56,526 bases of DNA from an uncultured Treponema sp. (GTDB taxonomy: Bacteria > Spirochaetota > Spirochaetia > Treponematales > Treponemataceae): the NCBI GenBank assembly GCA_947167345.1, contig CAMVHR010000018.1, positions 1-56,526 of the forward strand. Direction: 5' to 3'. The notes beneath the pieces were generated by a model. It did not search any database. It saw only the letters and a list, made by a program, of their open reading frames with translations, and was not told the DNA's origin. Below, piece by piece: positions 22,871 to 31,515 of this stretch (position 1 is the first letter of the stretch; each line of letters opens with the position of its first letter). Position numbers and translations under genes: made by a program.

Positions 22871-23902
22871 ATGGACTTTGTAAAAGACTTAAGGGCAAAA
22901 GCCAAAGCCGCAGGAAAGACTATAGTACTGTGCGAAGGTGAAGATAAGCGCGTTGTAGAAGCCGCTTCTGTCATTGTAAAGGAAGGAATCGCAAAGATTA
23001 TCCTTTTGGGAAAGAAAGAAGAGTGCGAAAAGCTCGTTCCAGGTGCAGATCTTTCAGGCGTAAAGGTAATCGATCCTACGACAGATGCAAATGCAGACAA
23101 ATATGCAGAGCTTCTTTTTAAGGCTCGCGAGGGAAAAATCAACAAAAAGACAGGTGCACCAGAATATGCAGACGTTGCTGCCGCAAAAGCTGCAATTCTC
23201 AAAGACTATACAATGTACGGTGCATTGATTTTGAAAGCTGGTGATGCAGACGGATTTGTCTCAGGTGCATGTCACTCAACGGCAAACACACTGCGTCCAG
23301 GACTTCAGGTAATCAAGACTGCACCAGGAATCAAAACAGTATCCTCATGCTTCCTTATGGTAGCACCAGAAGGTGGCAACAAATATGTTCCAGAAGGAAT
23401 TACTCTTTTTGCAGACTGTGCAATCAACATTGAGCCAAGTGCAGAAGAGCTTGCTGACATTGCAATTGCAACAGCAGACACAGCAAAGAAGATTGCAGGA
23501 ATTGAGCCTCGTGTGGCAATGCTTTCATTCTCTACAAAAGGTTCAGGTAACGATGACAAATTCTTCAAGTCTGTTCCAAAGATGGTAGAGGCAACAAAGA
23601 TTGCAAAAGAAAAGGCTCCAGACCTTGCCCTTGACGGGGAATTCCAGTTTGATGCAGCTATTGCACCAGAAGTTGGTGAGCTTAAAGCTCCAGGAAGCAC
23701 TGTCGCAGGTCATGCAAATACATTCATTTTCCCTAACATCAATGCAGGAAACATCGGTTACAAGATTGCTGCACGTATGGGCGGATGGAAGGCTATTGGT
23801 CCTGTATGCCAGGGCTTTGCAAAGCCTTTGAATGACCTTAGCCGCGGCTGCAATGTAGACGAAATCGTAGACACAGTTGCAGTAACAGCATTGCAGGCAT
23901 AA
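22871..23902 (+). CDS. pta: Phosphate acetyltransferase
   Basis: This is a 343-aa phosphotransacetylase of the short (PTA_PTB domain only) type, which interconverts acetyl-CoA and acetyl-phosphate. Family features include VLCEGEDKRVVEAA near the N-terminus, GFVSGACHSTANTLRP, FADCAINIEPSAEELADIA, the FSTKGSG segment and GHANTFIFPNINAGNIGYK near the C-terminus. The ATG at 22871 has GAGAGG 7 nt upstream and is preferred over the GTG/ATG-like starts further upstream. With acetate kinase, not in this window, it would give ATP from acetyl-CoA and could also recycle acetate released by NagA. Confidence 0.97.
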   Translation: MDFVKDLRAKAKAAGKTIVLCEGEDKRVVEAASVIVKEGIAKIILLGKKEECEKLVPGADLSGVKVIDPTTDANADKYAELLFKAREGKINKKTGAPEYADVAAAKAAILKDYTMYGALILKAGDADGFVSGACHSTANTLRPGLQVIKTAPGIKTVSSCFLMVAPEGGNKYVPEGITLFADCAINIEPSAEELADIAIATADTAKKIAGIEPRVAMLSFSTKGSGNDDKFFKSVPKMVEATKIAKEKAPDLALDGEFQFDAAIAPEVGELKAPGSTVAGHANTFIFPNINAGNIGYKIAARMGGWKAIGPVCQGFAKPLNDLSRGCNVDEIVDTVAVTALQA

Positions 23903-23915
23903 AATATTGCCGGAT

Positions 23916-23954
23916 GGAACAGTAATCTTTCTTGACCAAAGGAATTACTGTTCC
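23916..23954. terminator. Hairpin between convergent pta and XRE genes
   Basis: An 11-bp perfect stem (GGAACAGTAAT / ATTACTGTTCC) with a 17-nt loop lies between the convergent pta and XRE stops. Neither flank has a long T run, so it is a probable rather than clear terminator. Confidence 0.5.
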
Positions 23955-23970
23955 TATAATTACGATATTT

Positions 23971-24300
23971 TTACTGTTGATTTTGTAGAAGTATCTGTGA
24001 AATCCCCAAAAGAATTTTCTTGTTTGCCGGATTTAATTTAAAAAACACCATCTTTAAATCATTTGATAAATATTCTGCAGAATTATGAGACATGCCTCCA
24101 AGGAATTCTGTCATGTCACATTCAAGGCTATCGGCTATTTTTGAAAGCGTTTCTAAATTTACTTTTGTAATGCCTCGTTCTATCTGACTTACATAACCTA
24201 CTGTGACTGAAATTGCTTCAGAAAGCTGCTCTTGAGTCATGTGCAACGATTTTCGTCTTGATTGAATTCTTTGCCCCAATGAAAAATAGTCTACAGCCAT
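23971..24300 (-). CDS. XRE-family HTH transcriptional regulator
   Basis: This is a 109-aa protein with a Cro/CI-type helix-turn-helix at residues 8-65 (IQSRRKSLHMTQEQLSEAI, then GYVSQIERGITKVNLETL). The remaining 45 residues are helical with no known domain. There is no Shine-Dalgarno before the ATG. The upstream region holds AGTAT-GTG-ATACT, a short palindrome that could be its own operator. It is divergent from the short exported ORF at 24448. Target genes are unknown. Confidence 0.88.
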   Translation of the reverse strand: MAVDYFSLGQRIQSRRKSLHMTQEQLSEAISVTVGYVSQIERGITKVNLETLSKIADSLECDMTEFLGGMSHNSAEYLSNDLKMVFFKLNPANKKILLGISQILLQNQQ

Positions 24301-24447
24301 AGCTATAGTATGTGATACTAATGACTATAATTTGCAGACAGTTATTAATAAATATTTAGTTCTAACTATTGTTTTTTTTAAAGAATCTAGTGATATTATT
24401 AAATTATCTGAAATACTTTATCTACAAATACTGGAGGTATAAAAACT

Positions 24448-24669
24448 ATGCGAAAAATAATCATAGCTTTTTCTATTGCATTCATAACAACTTTGTGTAC
24501 CTATGCCTCAGACTGGCAGTTTACAATCGGAACGGGGCTTACCCTGCCATACTCAAGACTGCACGCAAAAAATGGCAAGATGGGATCTTTGATGACACGA
24601 AATGCAGAAACACATTATACAGACTCAAAAGCCTGCCAGCAATCGCTGACAGGCTTGTTCATTATATAA
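24448..24669 (+). pseudogene. Truncated exported protein (5' remnant)
   Basis: A 73-aa frame begins with a clear signal peptide (KKI-like start, IIIAFSIAFITTLCTYA, cleavage near residue 20) followed by DWQFTIGTGLTLPYSRL, a start typical of outer-membrane beta-barrel or secreted spirochaete proteins. A good ribosome-binding site (GGAGG) precedes the ATG. After about 55 residues the frame runs into the terminator hairpin of the convergent pot operon and stops, so the rest of the protein appears to have been lost. It could still be expressed as a small secreted peptide. Confidence 0.5.
24625..24656 (-). terminator. Terminator of the pot operon
   Basis: A 12-bp stem (one G-U pair on the minus strand) around AAGCCTGTCAGC / GCTGGCAGGCTT with a 4-nt loop is followed by further T on the minus strand. 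It lies 23 nt after the potD stop. Confidence 0.75.
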
Positions 24670-24678
24670 AATTAAGTT

Positions 24679-25749
24679 TTAGTCCCCGAAGCGGATTTCC
24701 TGCCACAGTTCGTTAAACTTATCAAGACCTTCACCAACATCTTCCTTAAGAACACAGTTGTTCATCTGCGAAGCTTCATACATAGGCTTTGTTGTCATGT
24801 ATTGCTCGGCATCCATGTTTACAAAGCAAGGAAAACGGAAAGCATCAAGGAACTTTGCATAAACCTCTGGTCTGTGTATAAAATTAATGAATTCATTTGC
24901 AAGCTCATAGTGAGGTGCAGTCTTTAATATGCACATGCTGTCAAGGTAACCAGGGCCCCCCTCTTCTGGAATAAAGAAATCAATAGTATCTTCCTGCTTT
25001 TCTTCAGAAACTTCACCGTAAATGACTTCCGCATAGCCCTGACACAGCCAGAAATCTCCCGAAGCGAAAGACTTTCCAAAGCCCTCTGCATCAAACTTAA
25101 CAAGATTAGGCTTCCACTCCTTTTCTATCAAATCTTTTGCAGCCTTAAGCTCGGCATCGTCAAGAGAGTTTACGCTATAACCAAGATGAACAAGAGCATC
25201 ACCCATAACCTCACGCATATCGTCCATCATTGTTGCATGACCTGCAAAACGCTTGTCGGCAAAAATGCCCCATGAACGTTCATAGTCTCCAGAAACCTTA
25301 GTCTTGTTTACGGAAATACCAGCTGCACCAAAATAATATGGAACACAATACTTCATGTTCGGGTCATAGGTAGCTTTCTGAAGTACAACAGGATTAATGT
25401 GACTCTTGTTAGTCATCTTGCTTTGGTCAATCTCGCGGAACATGCCCTGCTTAATCATGATGGAACAGAAATCCTGAGAAGGAATTACAATATCGTATCC
25501 CTTTGCACCACCCTTTATCTTAGCATACATTTCCTCATTGGAAGCATAGCTGTCAACCTTTACCTTACAGCCAAATTCCTGCTCAAACTGTGCAAGAACT
25601 TCATCAGGTGTATAATACGTCCAGTTGTAAAGATACAGAATCTTTTCACCCTTAGAACCAGAGTCTTTGCTTTTGCATGAAACAAATCCAAAAACAGCAG
25701 ACAAAGATAACAGCACGGCAAACAAAACGGCAGAATTGCTTTTTTTCAT
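24679..25749 (-). CDS. potD: Spermidine/putrescine ABC transporter substrate-binding lipoprotein
   Basis: This is a 356-aa PotD/PotF-type binding protein. The signal sequence ends in a lipobox (GFVSC), so it is membrane-anchored. The mature part has ILYLYNWTYYTPDEVLAQFE at the N-terminus, the YDIVIPSQD strand, the VNKTKV hinge and the EGGPGYLDSMCILK segment, matching the family. Two ATGs are available. GGAGG lies 2 nt before the first and 8 nt before the second, so 25749 is preferred. It is the last gene of the minus-strand potABCD operon and imports polyamines; spermidine versus putrescine preference cannot be told. Confidence 0.93.
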   Translation of the reverse strand: MKKSNSAVLFAVLLSLSAVFGFVSCKSKDSGSKGEKILYLYNWTYYTPDEVLAQFEQEFGCKVKVDSYASNEEMYAKIKGGAKGYDIVIPSQDFCSIMIKQGMFREIDQSKMTNKSHINPVVLQKATYDPNMKYCVPYYFGAAGISVNKTKVSGDYERSWGIFADKRFAGHATMMDDMREVMGDALVHLGYSVNSLDDAELKAAKDLIEKEWKPNLVKFDAEGFGKSFASGDFWLCQGYAEVIYGEVSEEKQEDTIDFFIPEEGGPGYLDSMCILKTAPHYELANEFINFIHRPEVYAKFLDAFRFPCFVNMDAEQYMTTKPMYEASQMNNCVLKEDVGEGLDKFNELWQEIRFGD

Positions 25750-25772
25750 AAACATAACCTCCAGAGGTTGTA

Positions 25773-26642
25773 CTAGCGTGATGCCGCAAAGCCTTTCAAA
25801 CCTTTGCGGAGCAGTATCGTCATAAAGCAGATTGCAAGAATAATGACGAATGAAAGAGAATTGATTACAGGACTTACGCCAAAGCGAATCATTGAGTATA
25901 CATAGATAGGCAAAGTCGTACTTCCCGGACCGCTTACAAGAGACGTAATTACATAATCTTCAAGAGACATTGTTACGCTCATCATAAAGCCCGAAATAAT
26001 TCCAGGCATGATTGCAGGAATAATTACATAAAACAAAGTCTGCTTTTCGTTTGCACCCAAATCGTGACTGGCTTCTATAATAGAATAGTCAAACTCATCT
26101 ATTCTCGCGCTGACCATCAGGTAGACAAACGGCAAACAGAATGTCGTGTGTGCAATGAATATCGTAAGCAAGCCCAATGACATGTGTATGCCGTTAAAGA
26201 AGATAAGAAGGGAAACACCCATAATAACTTCTGGCAGAACCATTGGCAAAAAGCTTGTTGTCTGAATGTAAGACTTACCAAGAAACTTATACCAATGCAC
26301 ACCTATTGCAGCAAGAGAGCCAAGTATGGTAGCCACAAATGCAGAGGAGAATGCAATGATAAAACTCTTGAAAAGGGAGTTCCATAAATCTCCCGAATTC
26401 AAAAACAGTTTCTGATACCAAATAAAAGACACTCCTGTAAAAGTTGTATCCTTAGACTTGTTAAAAGAATAGAACGTTATGACAAAAAGCGGAATGAACA
26501 GGAACACAACTGTCAGGAAGAGCATTGTGTTAGAAAAAGAGAAATTCCTGTTATGCTTCTTCCACTGTCTTTTTGCATGGCGTATAGGCTCTGTGACAGT
26601 CCTTTTTTTAAGGAACAGGTCAAACGGATTGCTCAATCTCAT
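25773..26642 (-). CDS. potC: Polyamine ABC transporter permease
   Basis: This is a 289-aa inner-membrane permease with six hydrophobic segments after a basic cytoplasmic N-terminus. The EAA loop (EASHDLGANEKQTLFYVIIP) is the PotC/PotI form. Its start overlaps the potB stop by 4 nt (ATGA), so PotB and PotC are probably made in equal amounts. It forms the membrane channel with PotB, driven by PotA. Confidence 0.93.
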   Translation of the reverse strand: MRLSNPFDLFLKKRTVTEPIRHAKRQWKKHNRNFSFSNTMLFLTVVFLFIPLFVITFYSFNKSKDTTFTGVSFIWYQKLFLNSGDLWNSLFKSFIIAFSSAFVATILGSLAAIGVHWYKFLGKSYIQTTSFLPMVLPEVIMGVSLLIFFNGIHMSLGLLTIFIAHTTFCLPFVYLMVSARIDEFDYSIIEASHDLGANEKQTLFYVIIPAIMPGIISGFMMSVTMSLEDYVITSLVSGPGSTTLPIYVYSMIRFGVSPVINSLSFVIILAICFMTILLRKGLKGFAASR

Positions 26643-27610
26643 TTTACGCCTCCCTGTAAGTTTCCTGCATTCAGGTTTGCGGCAAGACTTGTTGTAGTAT
26701 CTTCCTTATTAGAAAGCTTTTTGAGGTTTGCTTCCCTCTTGTTTGAAATAAGCATCCACATAATGCCGCCCATACTCAATATCGTAATCATCATGCTGAA
26801 TGCAGATGCCAAAGGCCAGTTACGGACTTTCTGCACCTGATCAACAATGAGTGTTCCCAGCATGTAGCTGTCTTTGCCACCAACAAGCTGAGGAACTGTA
26901 TACGAACCAAAAATAGGAATGAATGTAAAAATCAAGGCACTGACAATTCCACTCTTTATGCCGGGAATAAGTACTTTCAGCATTGCCTGAGGCTTATTAG
27001 CACCCAAGTCGCGGGCAGCTTCAAGAAGAGAAAAATCAAAACGGTCTACTGCCGTAAACACAGGCAGAATGGCATAAGGCAAATACATGTATATGCTTAC
27101 AAGAATAACAGCATTCTGAGTAAACATGAACTTATGAGGAGTAAACACAGCTCCATCATGCAAAATTCCATTATGAAGCAGGTTGAACACCCCCTTCAGC
27201 AAAGAATTCAGCATTCCATTATCTCCAAGGATTGTAATCCAAGCAAAAATGCGGATAAGGGAGTTGGTAAGGAACGGTACTATAATCAGAATAAGCAGAG
27301 CAGTCTGATGCTTACTGCGTGCCATTGCATAACCACAAGGCAGGGCAATAAGAATAGTAATAGCTGTAGAAATTACAGAAATCCACAAAGTTCTCCAGAC
27401 AATCAGTCCGTAGGCTTTTGTAAACATCTGAGAATATGCCTTCATGCTGAATTCCATAAGGACTCCGCCATATACATCGCGCTTCATGAAAGAATAGGCA
27501 ACGATTATAAGGAGAGGAGCTACAAAAAACAGCGAGAACCACAATCCCATAGGCCATGCGTACAGAGGACCTGGGTTTGCCTTCTTGAATTTAGAAGTGT
27601 CTTTTGTCAT
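26639..27610 (-). CDS. potB: Polyamine ABC transporter permease
   Basis: This is a 323-aa inner-membrane permease with the EAA loop EAARDLGANKPQAMLKVLIPG and about six membrane segments. It has a charged C-terminal tail of about 40 residues rich in Lys, Asn and Thr. Its start overlaps the potA stop by 4 nt. It is the first permease gene after potA, the usual order. Confidence 0.93.
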   Translation of the reverse strand: MTKDTSKFKKANPGPLYAWPMGLWFSLFFVAPLLIIVAYSFMKRDVYGGVLMEFSMKAYSQMFTKAYGLIVWRTLWISVISTAITILIALPCGYAMARSKHQTALLILIIVPFLTNSLIRIFAWITILGDNGMLNSLLKGVFNLLHNGILHDGAVFTPHKFMFTQNAVILVSIYMYLPYAILPVFTAVDRFDFSLLEAARDLGANKPQAMLKVLIPGIKSGIVSALIFTFIPIFGSYTVPQLVGGKDSYMLGTLIVDQVQKVRNWPLASAFSMMITILSMGGIMWMLISNKREANLKKLSNKEDTTTSLAANLNAGNLQGGVK

Positions 27611-28797
27611 TTATTAATGTCCTCGACAATATATCCGTCTTCTGCAGACCAAGAAATGTATACAGTGTCCTTCCACTGAATTTCAGGGCCATCATCAAGA
27701 TAATTGGTATGCTGCTTGAAAACCTTTACAATAGTACCGTTTTCAAGACGCACATAGAACTTTGACTGGAATCCTGTATAAACAGGCTCTTCAACAATTC
27801 CCTTGAATACGTTGATATCCTTGCGTCCGTTTATGTTAGGTTCTTCCGTTGTAATGCGGATTTTTTCAGGACGGATTGTAAATGCAACTTTCTGCCCCTT
27901 AGCAGTACTGTCATCATCTGTAACAAGAATGTTCTTGTCTTCTTCACGTGTAGCAGCAGTCTCTCCTGTAAGCTGTGCCTGCATTCCAAGAGCAGGAGTA
28001 TGCAGAGTAACAGTGAAGTCTGGCTCTTTGCCTTCGCGTGGATGAGGCTCACACTCTACTACAGTACTTTCAAACAGGTTTGTATCTCCAATAAACTGAG
28101 CTACAAACTGAGTTGCAGGTTTTTCATAGATTTCAAACGGAGTACCGATCTGAAGCACATGTCCCTGGTTCATAACGGCAATTCTGTCGCTTACAGCAAG
28201 GGCTTCGCTCTGGTCATGTGTAACAAAGATAAATGTAATGCCAATCTTGTCATGCAGGGCATCAAGGTCAAGCAGAAGGCTTGAGCGGAGTTTTGCATCC
28301 AATGCGGAAAGAGGCTCGTCAAGAAGAAGGACTTTAGGCTCATTAATCAAGGCTCGTGCAATGGAAACGCGCTGCCTCTGTCCGCCAGAAAGCTGGTTTG
28401 GCTTTTTAAATATATGCTCATCCAGCTGGACAAGATGCAGATACTCACGAACCTTTGCATCTATAGCCTTTTTATCCATTTTCTTAAGCTTTAACGGGAA
28501 AGCTACATTATCGTACACCGTCATGTGAGGGAAAAGAGCATAATTCTGGAACACAGTATTACTCTGGCGTTTATTTGGCGGAAGCTGTACGACATTCTTG
28601 TCGTCAAAAAGAACTGCACCTTCATCAGGGAATTCAAATCCTGCGATTATGCGTAAAAGCGTTGTCTTTCCGCATCCAGAAGGTCCAAGCAGGGAAAAGA
28701 ATTCTCCCTGTTTAATCGTAAAATTGATGTTATCAAGAGCATGGAAATCTCCAAAGTGCTTTGACACATTCTGAATAGAAACTGTACTGCCGTTCAC
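27607..28797 (-). CDS. potA: Polyamine ABC transporter ATPase
   Basis: This is an ABC ATPase with Walker A GPSGCGKTT, signature LSGGQRQRV, Walker B VLLLDEP and the His switch VTHDQSEAL, then a C-terminal TOBE domain from about residue 270. The open frame continues upstream to 29034, but that part is unlike the family and overlaps the divergent DUF4143 gene. The GTG at 28797, with AGGGG about 11 nt upstream, gives a normal 396-aa PotA. TTGACA lies on the minus strand at 28866-28861 in the upstream gap. A stretch near residue 240 (HPREGKEPDFT; GETAATREEDKN) enlarges the TOBE region. Confidence 0.92.
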   Translation of the reverse strand: MNGSTVSIQNVSKHFGDFHALDNINFTIKQGEFFSLLGPSGCGKTTLLRIIAGFEFPDEGAVLFDDKNVVQLPPNKRQSNTVFQNYALFPHMTVYDNVAFPLKLKKMDKKAIDAKVREYLHLVQLDEHIFKKPNQLSGGQRQRVSIARALINEPKVLLLDEPLSALDAKLRSSLLLDLDALHDKIGITFIFVTHDQSEALAVSDRIAVMNQGHVLQIGTPFEIYEKPATQFVAQFIGDTNLFESTVVECEPHPREGKEPDFTVTLHTPALGMQAQLTGETAATREEDKNILVTDDDSTAKGQKVAFTIRPEKIRITTEEPNINGRKDINVFKGIVEEPVYTGFQSKFYVRLENGTIVKVFKQHTNYLDDGPEIQWKDTVYISWSAEDGYIVEDINK

Positions 28798-28969
28798 TGT
28801 CTGTACAACCCCTGTAATATTATTATATGTAAAGTTTAATTTCCCTTTATTACGTAAATTTGTCAATAGTATTTTGAGAAAAACAAGGATTTTTTTTATG
28901 GAAGTTTTTTTTATGCAATTTGAGTACTTAAGTATACAAATTACATAAAAAATATGATAGCATAATATT

Positions 28970-30124
28970 ATGATTGTAGAACGAACTATCAGAACCAAAC
29001 TTTTACAGTTGTTGAAATCATTTCCTGTCGTCACACTTACGGGATGCCGACAGTGCGGTAAGTCAACTCTTTTAAAGAACTTGCTTCCAGACTATGCATA
29101 CATCTCTCTGGAAGACCTTGACTTACGACAGATGGCAAAAGAAGATCCACGTCACTTTATTTCCATATACAGCAAGAATGTCATCATAGATGAAATCCAG
29201 CAAGTTCCCGAACTGTTATCATATCTGCAATCACATATTGATTTTGTAAATGAAGCTGGCATGTACGTAATCACAGGAAGCCACAATCTACTTCTAATGC
29301 AGTCAATAAGCCAGAGTCTTGCAGGAAGAACCGCACTCCTTACGTTAGCTCCATTTTCTACGAAAGAACTAAATGCCTCTAACCTTCTTCCTGCTACAGT
29401 AAACGAGATGCTCTACAATGGAAGCTTTCCTCGCATTTACGATAAGCACATCGAACCTTCAGATTTTTATCCTTCTTACATACAAACGTACATCGAGAGA
29501 GATGTCAGGACTTTACGCAATATCACGGATTACTCATCATTCACACGCTTTATAAAGCTTTGTGCAGGGCGCTGTTCCCAAATATTAAATGTAACAGCTC
29601 TTGCCGAGGATGCAGGAATCACCCGAAAGACGGCAGAATCATGGCTTTCAGTCTTAGAAGCAAGTTATATAATTTACATGATGAAACCTTATTACAAGAA
29701 TTTCGGTAAGAGAATCATCAAAAATCCTAAACTATATTTTTATGACACAGGACTTGTCAGTTCACTTTTGGGCATTACTGCTGCAGGGCAAATGGAAACT
29801 TTTTATATGCGAGGGGCTTTATTTGAGAATTTCATAGTCTCAGAACTGCTTAAAAGAAGACTTTTCTCAGGAAAATCTGACGAACTTTATTTCTGGCGTG
29901 ATTCAAACGGTGTTGAAGTTGATGTAATAGAAGAAGATTCTCTAGAACTAAAGGCTTATGAGATAAAAGCTTCAGAAACAATGAATACTGCATTTTTTTC
30001 AAACATAAAAAAAATCAGAGACCTTGCCGGCATAAAGACAGAAAACACAGCTGTCATATATTCAGGAAAAAGTATTCCTGCCTCAAAAGAAAACGGTGCA
30101 TACATTTGCTGGAAGGAGCTGTAA
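28970..30124 (+). CDS. AAA_14 / DUF4143 ATPase
   Basis: This is a 384-aa protein of the AAA_14-DUF4143 family. It has Walker A TGCRQCGKST at residues 24-33 and Walker B VIIDEIQQVP at 71-80, with Arg-rich sensor region GRTALL. The C-terminal DUF4143 region is nuclease-fold-like, with YFWRDSNGVEVDVI then LKAYEIKAS, the PD-(D/E)xK-like pattern EVDxI...EIK. Members are widespread as single genes and their role is unclear. No Shine-Dalgarno is visible. It stands alone, divergent from potA and convergent on an Rpn remnant. Confidence 0.93.
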   Translation: MIVERTIRTKLLQLLKSFPVVTLTGCRQCGKSTLLKNLLPDYAYISLEDLDLRQMAKEDPRHFISIYSKNVIIDEIQQVPELLSYLQSHIDFVNEAGMYVITGSHNLLLMQSISQSLAGRTALLTLAPFSTKELNASNLLPATVNEMLYNGSFPRIYDKHIEPSDFYPSYIQTYIERDVRTLRNITDYSSFTRFIKLCAGRCSQILNVTALAEDAGITRKTAESWLSVLEASYIIYMMKPYYKNFGKRIIKNPKLYFYDTGLVSSLLGITAAGQMETFYMRGALFENFIVSELLKRRLFSGKSDELYFWRDSNGVEVDVIEEDSLELKAYEIKASETMNTAFFSNIKKIRDLAGIKTENTAVIYSGKSIPASKENGAYICWKEL

Positions 30125-30127
30125 AAG

Positions 30128-30634
30128 TCAGTTACAAAAATACAAAAGCCATGGTATCAAACACACAAAAATTACCACAAGAGAACCAACAATTATTTTT
30201 TCCAGTGAAAGTCCCGTATACTGTGAAATCTTTTCTATCGGAAGATTGTCCTTCAACATGTTTCTGGCACTTTCAACAGCTTTTTCATTTCTGCCTTCTT
30301 CACGTCCATGCTTTCTTACGTCATGGTCATGCAGGCTCCACGAAAAATATAGTTTCTTTGTTGTTTCAAGTTCTTTCTGTGCCTCAACCATATCTGATAT
30401 CCTCCGTGTAAAATCTGATTCCGCACTGTCACTCTGCACGTACTTCAAAAATGCCCTAAGGCTATTGTTTTCAACCTTGTCATAAGCCGTGCAGTTGAAC
30501 ATCTTGACTACTGCCCCATCGTCAATGGACACATCTGCCTTTTCGAGGCATGTTCTTCTTACAGTATACCACGGTATTATACTTTCCCTGAGTTCGTCAT
30601 AATCGTCACCTTTCAGAAGGGCTTCCGTGTACAT
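30128..30634 (-). pseudogene. Rpn/PDDEXK-family nuclease-transposase remnant (copy 1)
   Basis: This 168-aa frame matches the C-terminal half of Rpn-family (PD-(D/E)XK transposase-like) proteins: TEALLKGDDYDELRESI, PWYTVRRTC, SDFTRRISDMVEAQKELE and FSWSLHDHDVRKHGREEG. The N-terminal nuclease half is absent. About 13 residues present in copy 2 (FLCRFDPFKKG region) are missing, and the normal C-terminus is replaced by a hydrophobic run after LEKI. It is therefore truncated at both ends with an internal deletion. Array 2 of the 23-bp repeat lies about 50 bp upstream. Confidence 0.8.
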
Positions 30635-30684
30635 TATGCCTATGTCGTGTTCATCAATGAAAAATCTTTCTTTTTTGTCCGAAC

Positions 30685-30815
30685 GATTCCAATCGTTTTC
30701 TCACAACGATTCTAATCTTTTTCCCAGAACGATTCTAATCTTTTTCTCATAACGATTCTAATCTTTTTCTCATAACGATTCTAATCTCTTTCCCAGAACG
30801 ATTCTAATCTTTTTG
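30685..30815 (-). repeat. Six tandem 23-bp units (array 2)
   Basis: GATTNNAATC cores start at 30685, 30708, 30731, 30754, 30777 and 30800, again with an exact 23-bp period. Read on the minus strand they match array 1: core, then CGTT, then a mixed tail ending in A. The orientation points toward the Rpn remnant. Centres are CC/GG in one unit and CT/AG in five. Confidence 0.9.
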
Positions 30816-30873
30816 TTCAAGAGACATTTCAGAATGTATGGAACAAATCAACCTTTAATAATATAATACTGTA

Positions 30874-31497
30874 ATGTCATTTTTCTTCTATAAACAAGCT
30901 GCAGAAATAGAAAGCAGCGAAAGCGAAGTTGCACGTTATCTCGGCTATGCAAACAGGACTGTTCCAGAAGAGCAGATAAAAAACATCATCCATGAATGTT
31001 GCGAACAGATGCACGGCATTATTACCCCAAAATGTGTATATGAAGAATTTGATCTGACATTAAAAGACAGCAACACAATAAGCTTTGGCGGAATAGAATT
31101 CCAGTCAGCAGACCTTAGCCGAAACCTTAAAAACTGTTCATCCGTTGTCCTTTTTGCGGCAACAATCGGTGCAGGCGTAGACAGGCTGATTCGCAGGGCA
31201 CAGGCAGAAGACAAAGCAAGGGCAGCCATAATGCAGAGCGTGGGGGCAATGTTCATAGAATCGTTCTGCGACAGCTTTAACGGCATGATAAAAGACAACG
31301 CACAAGAAAAAGGACAAAAGGCACATCCTCGCTACAGTCCAGGCTTTGGCGACGTGCCGCTTTCCATGCAGAAAACATTTTTCTCGCTGTTACAGTGCAG
31401 TAAAATAGGGCTTACACTCATGGACACGCTGATTATGTCACCAGAAAAATCAGTTACAGCATTTATTGGAATTGAACAACTAGGTAAAATAGTGTAA
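30874..31497 (+). CDS. Standalone B12-dependent methionine synthase activation-domain protein
   Basis: This is a 207-aa protein resembling the AdoMet-binding reactivation domain that normally forms the C-terminus of MetH. The diagnostic segment is PRYSPGFGDVPLSMQK near residue 150, which binds AdoMet. It lies 18 nt upstream of a metH gene that lacks this domain, so the two presumably act together: this protein would re-methylate oxidised cob(II)alamin on MetH. No Shine-Dalgarno stands out. It is in front of metH rather than behind it, so this is not a simple split of the usual fusion. Confidence 0.9.
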   Translation: MSFFFYKQAAEIESSESEVARYLGYANRTVPEEQIKNIIHECCEQMHGIITPKCVYEEFDLTLKDSNTISFGGIEFQSADLSRNLKNCSSVVLFAATIGAGVDRLIRRAQAEDKARAAIMQSVGAMFIESFCDSFNGMIKDNAQEKGQKAHPRYSPGFGDVPLSMQKTFFSLLQCSKIGLTLMDTLIMSPEKSVTAFIGIEQLGKIV

Positions 31498-31515
31498 AGT
31501 TACTTTGATACTATT

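Noticed and set aside
28798..29034. N-terminal extension of PotA to 29034
   Set aside because: The added 79 residues are unlike the family, hydrophobic and Cys/Lys-rich, and overlap the divergent gene.
30816..30873. Cobalamin or SAM riboswitch before the metH pair
   Set aside because: Only about 57 nt lie between the repeat array and the start codon, too short for either, and no motif was seen.
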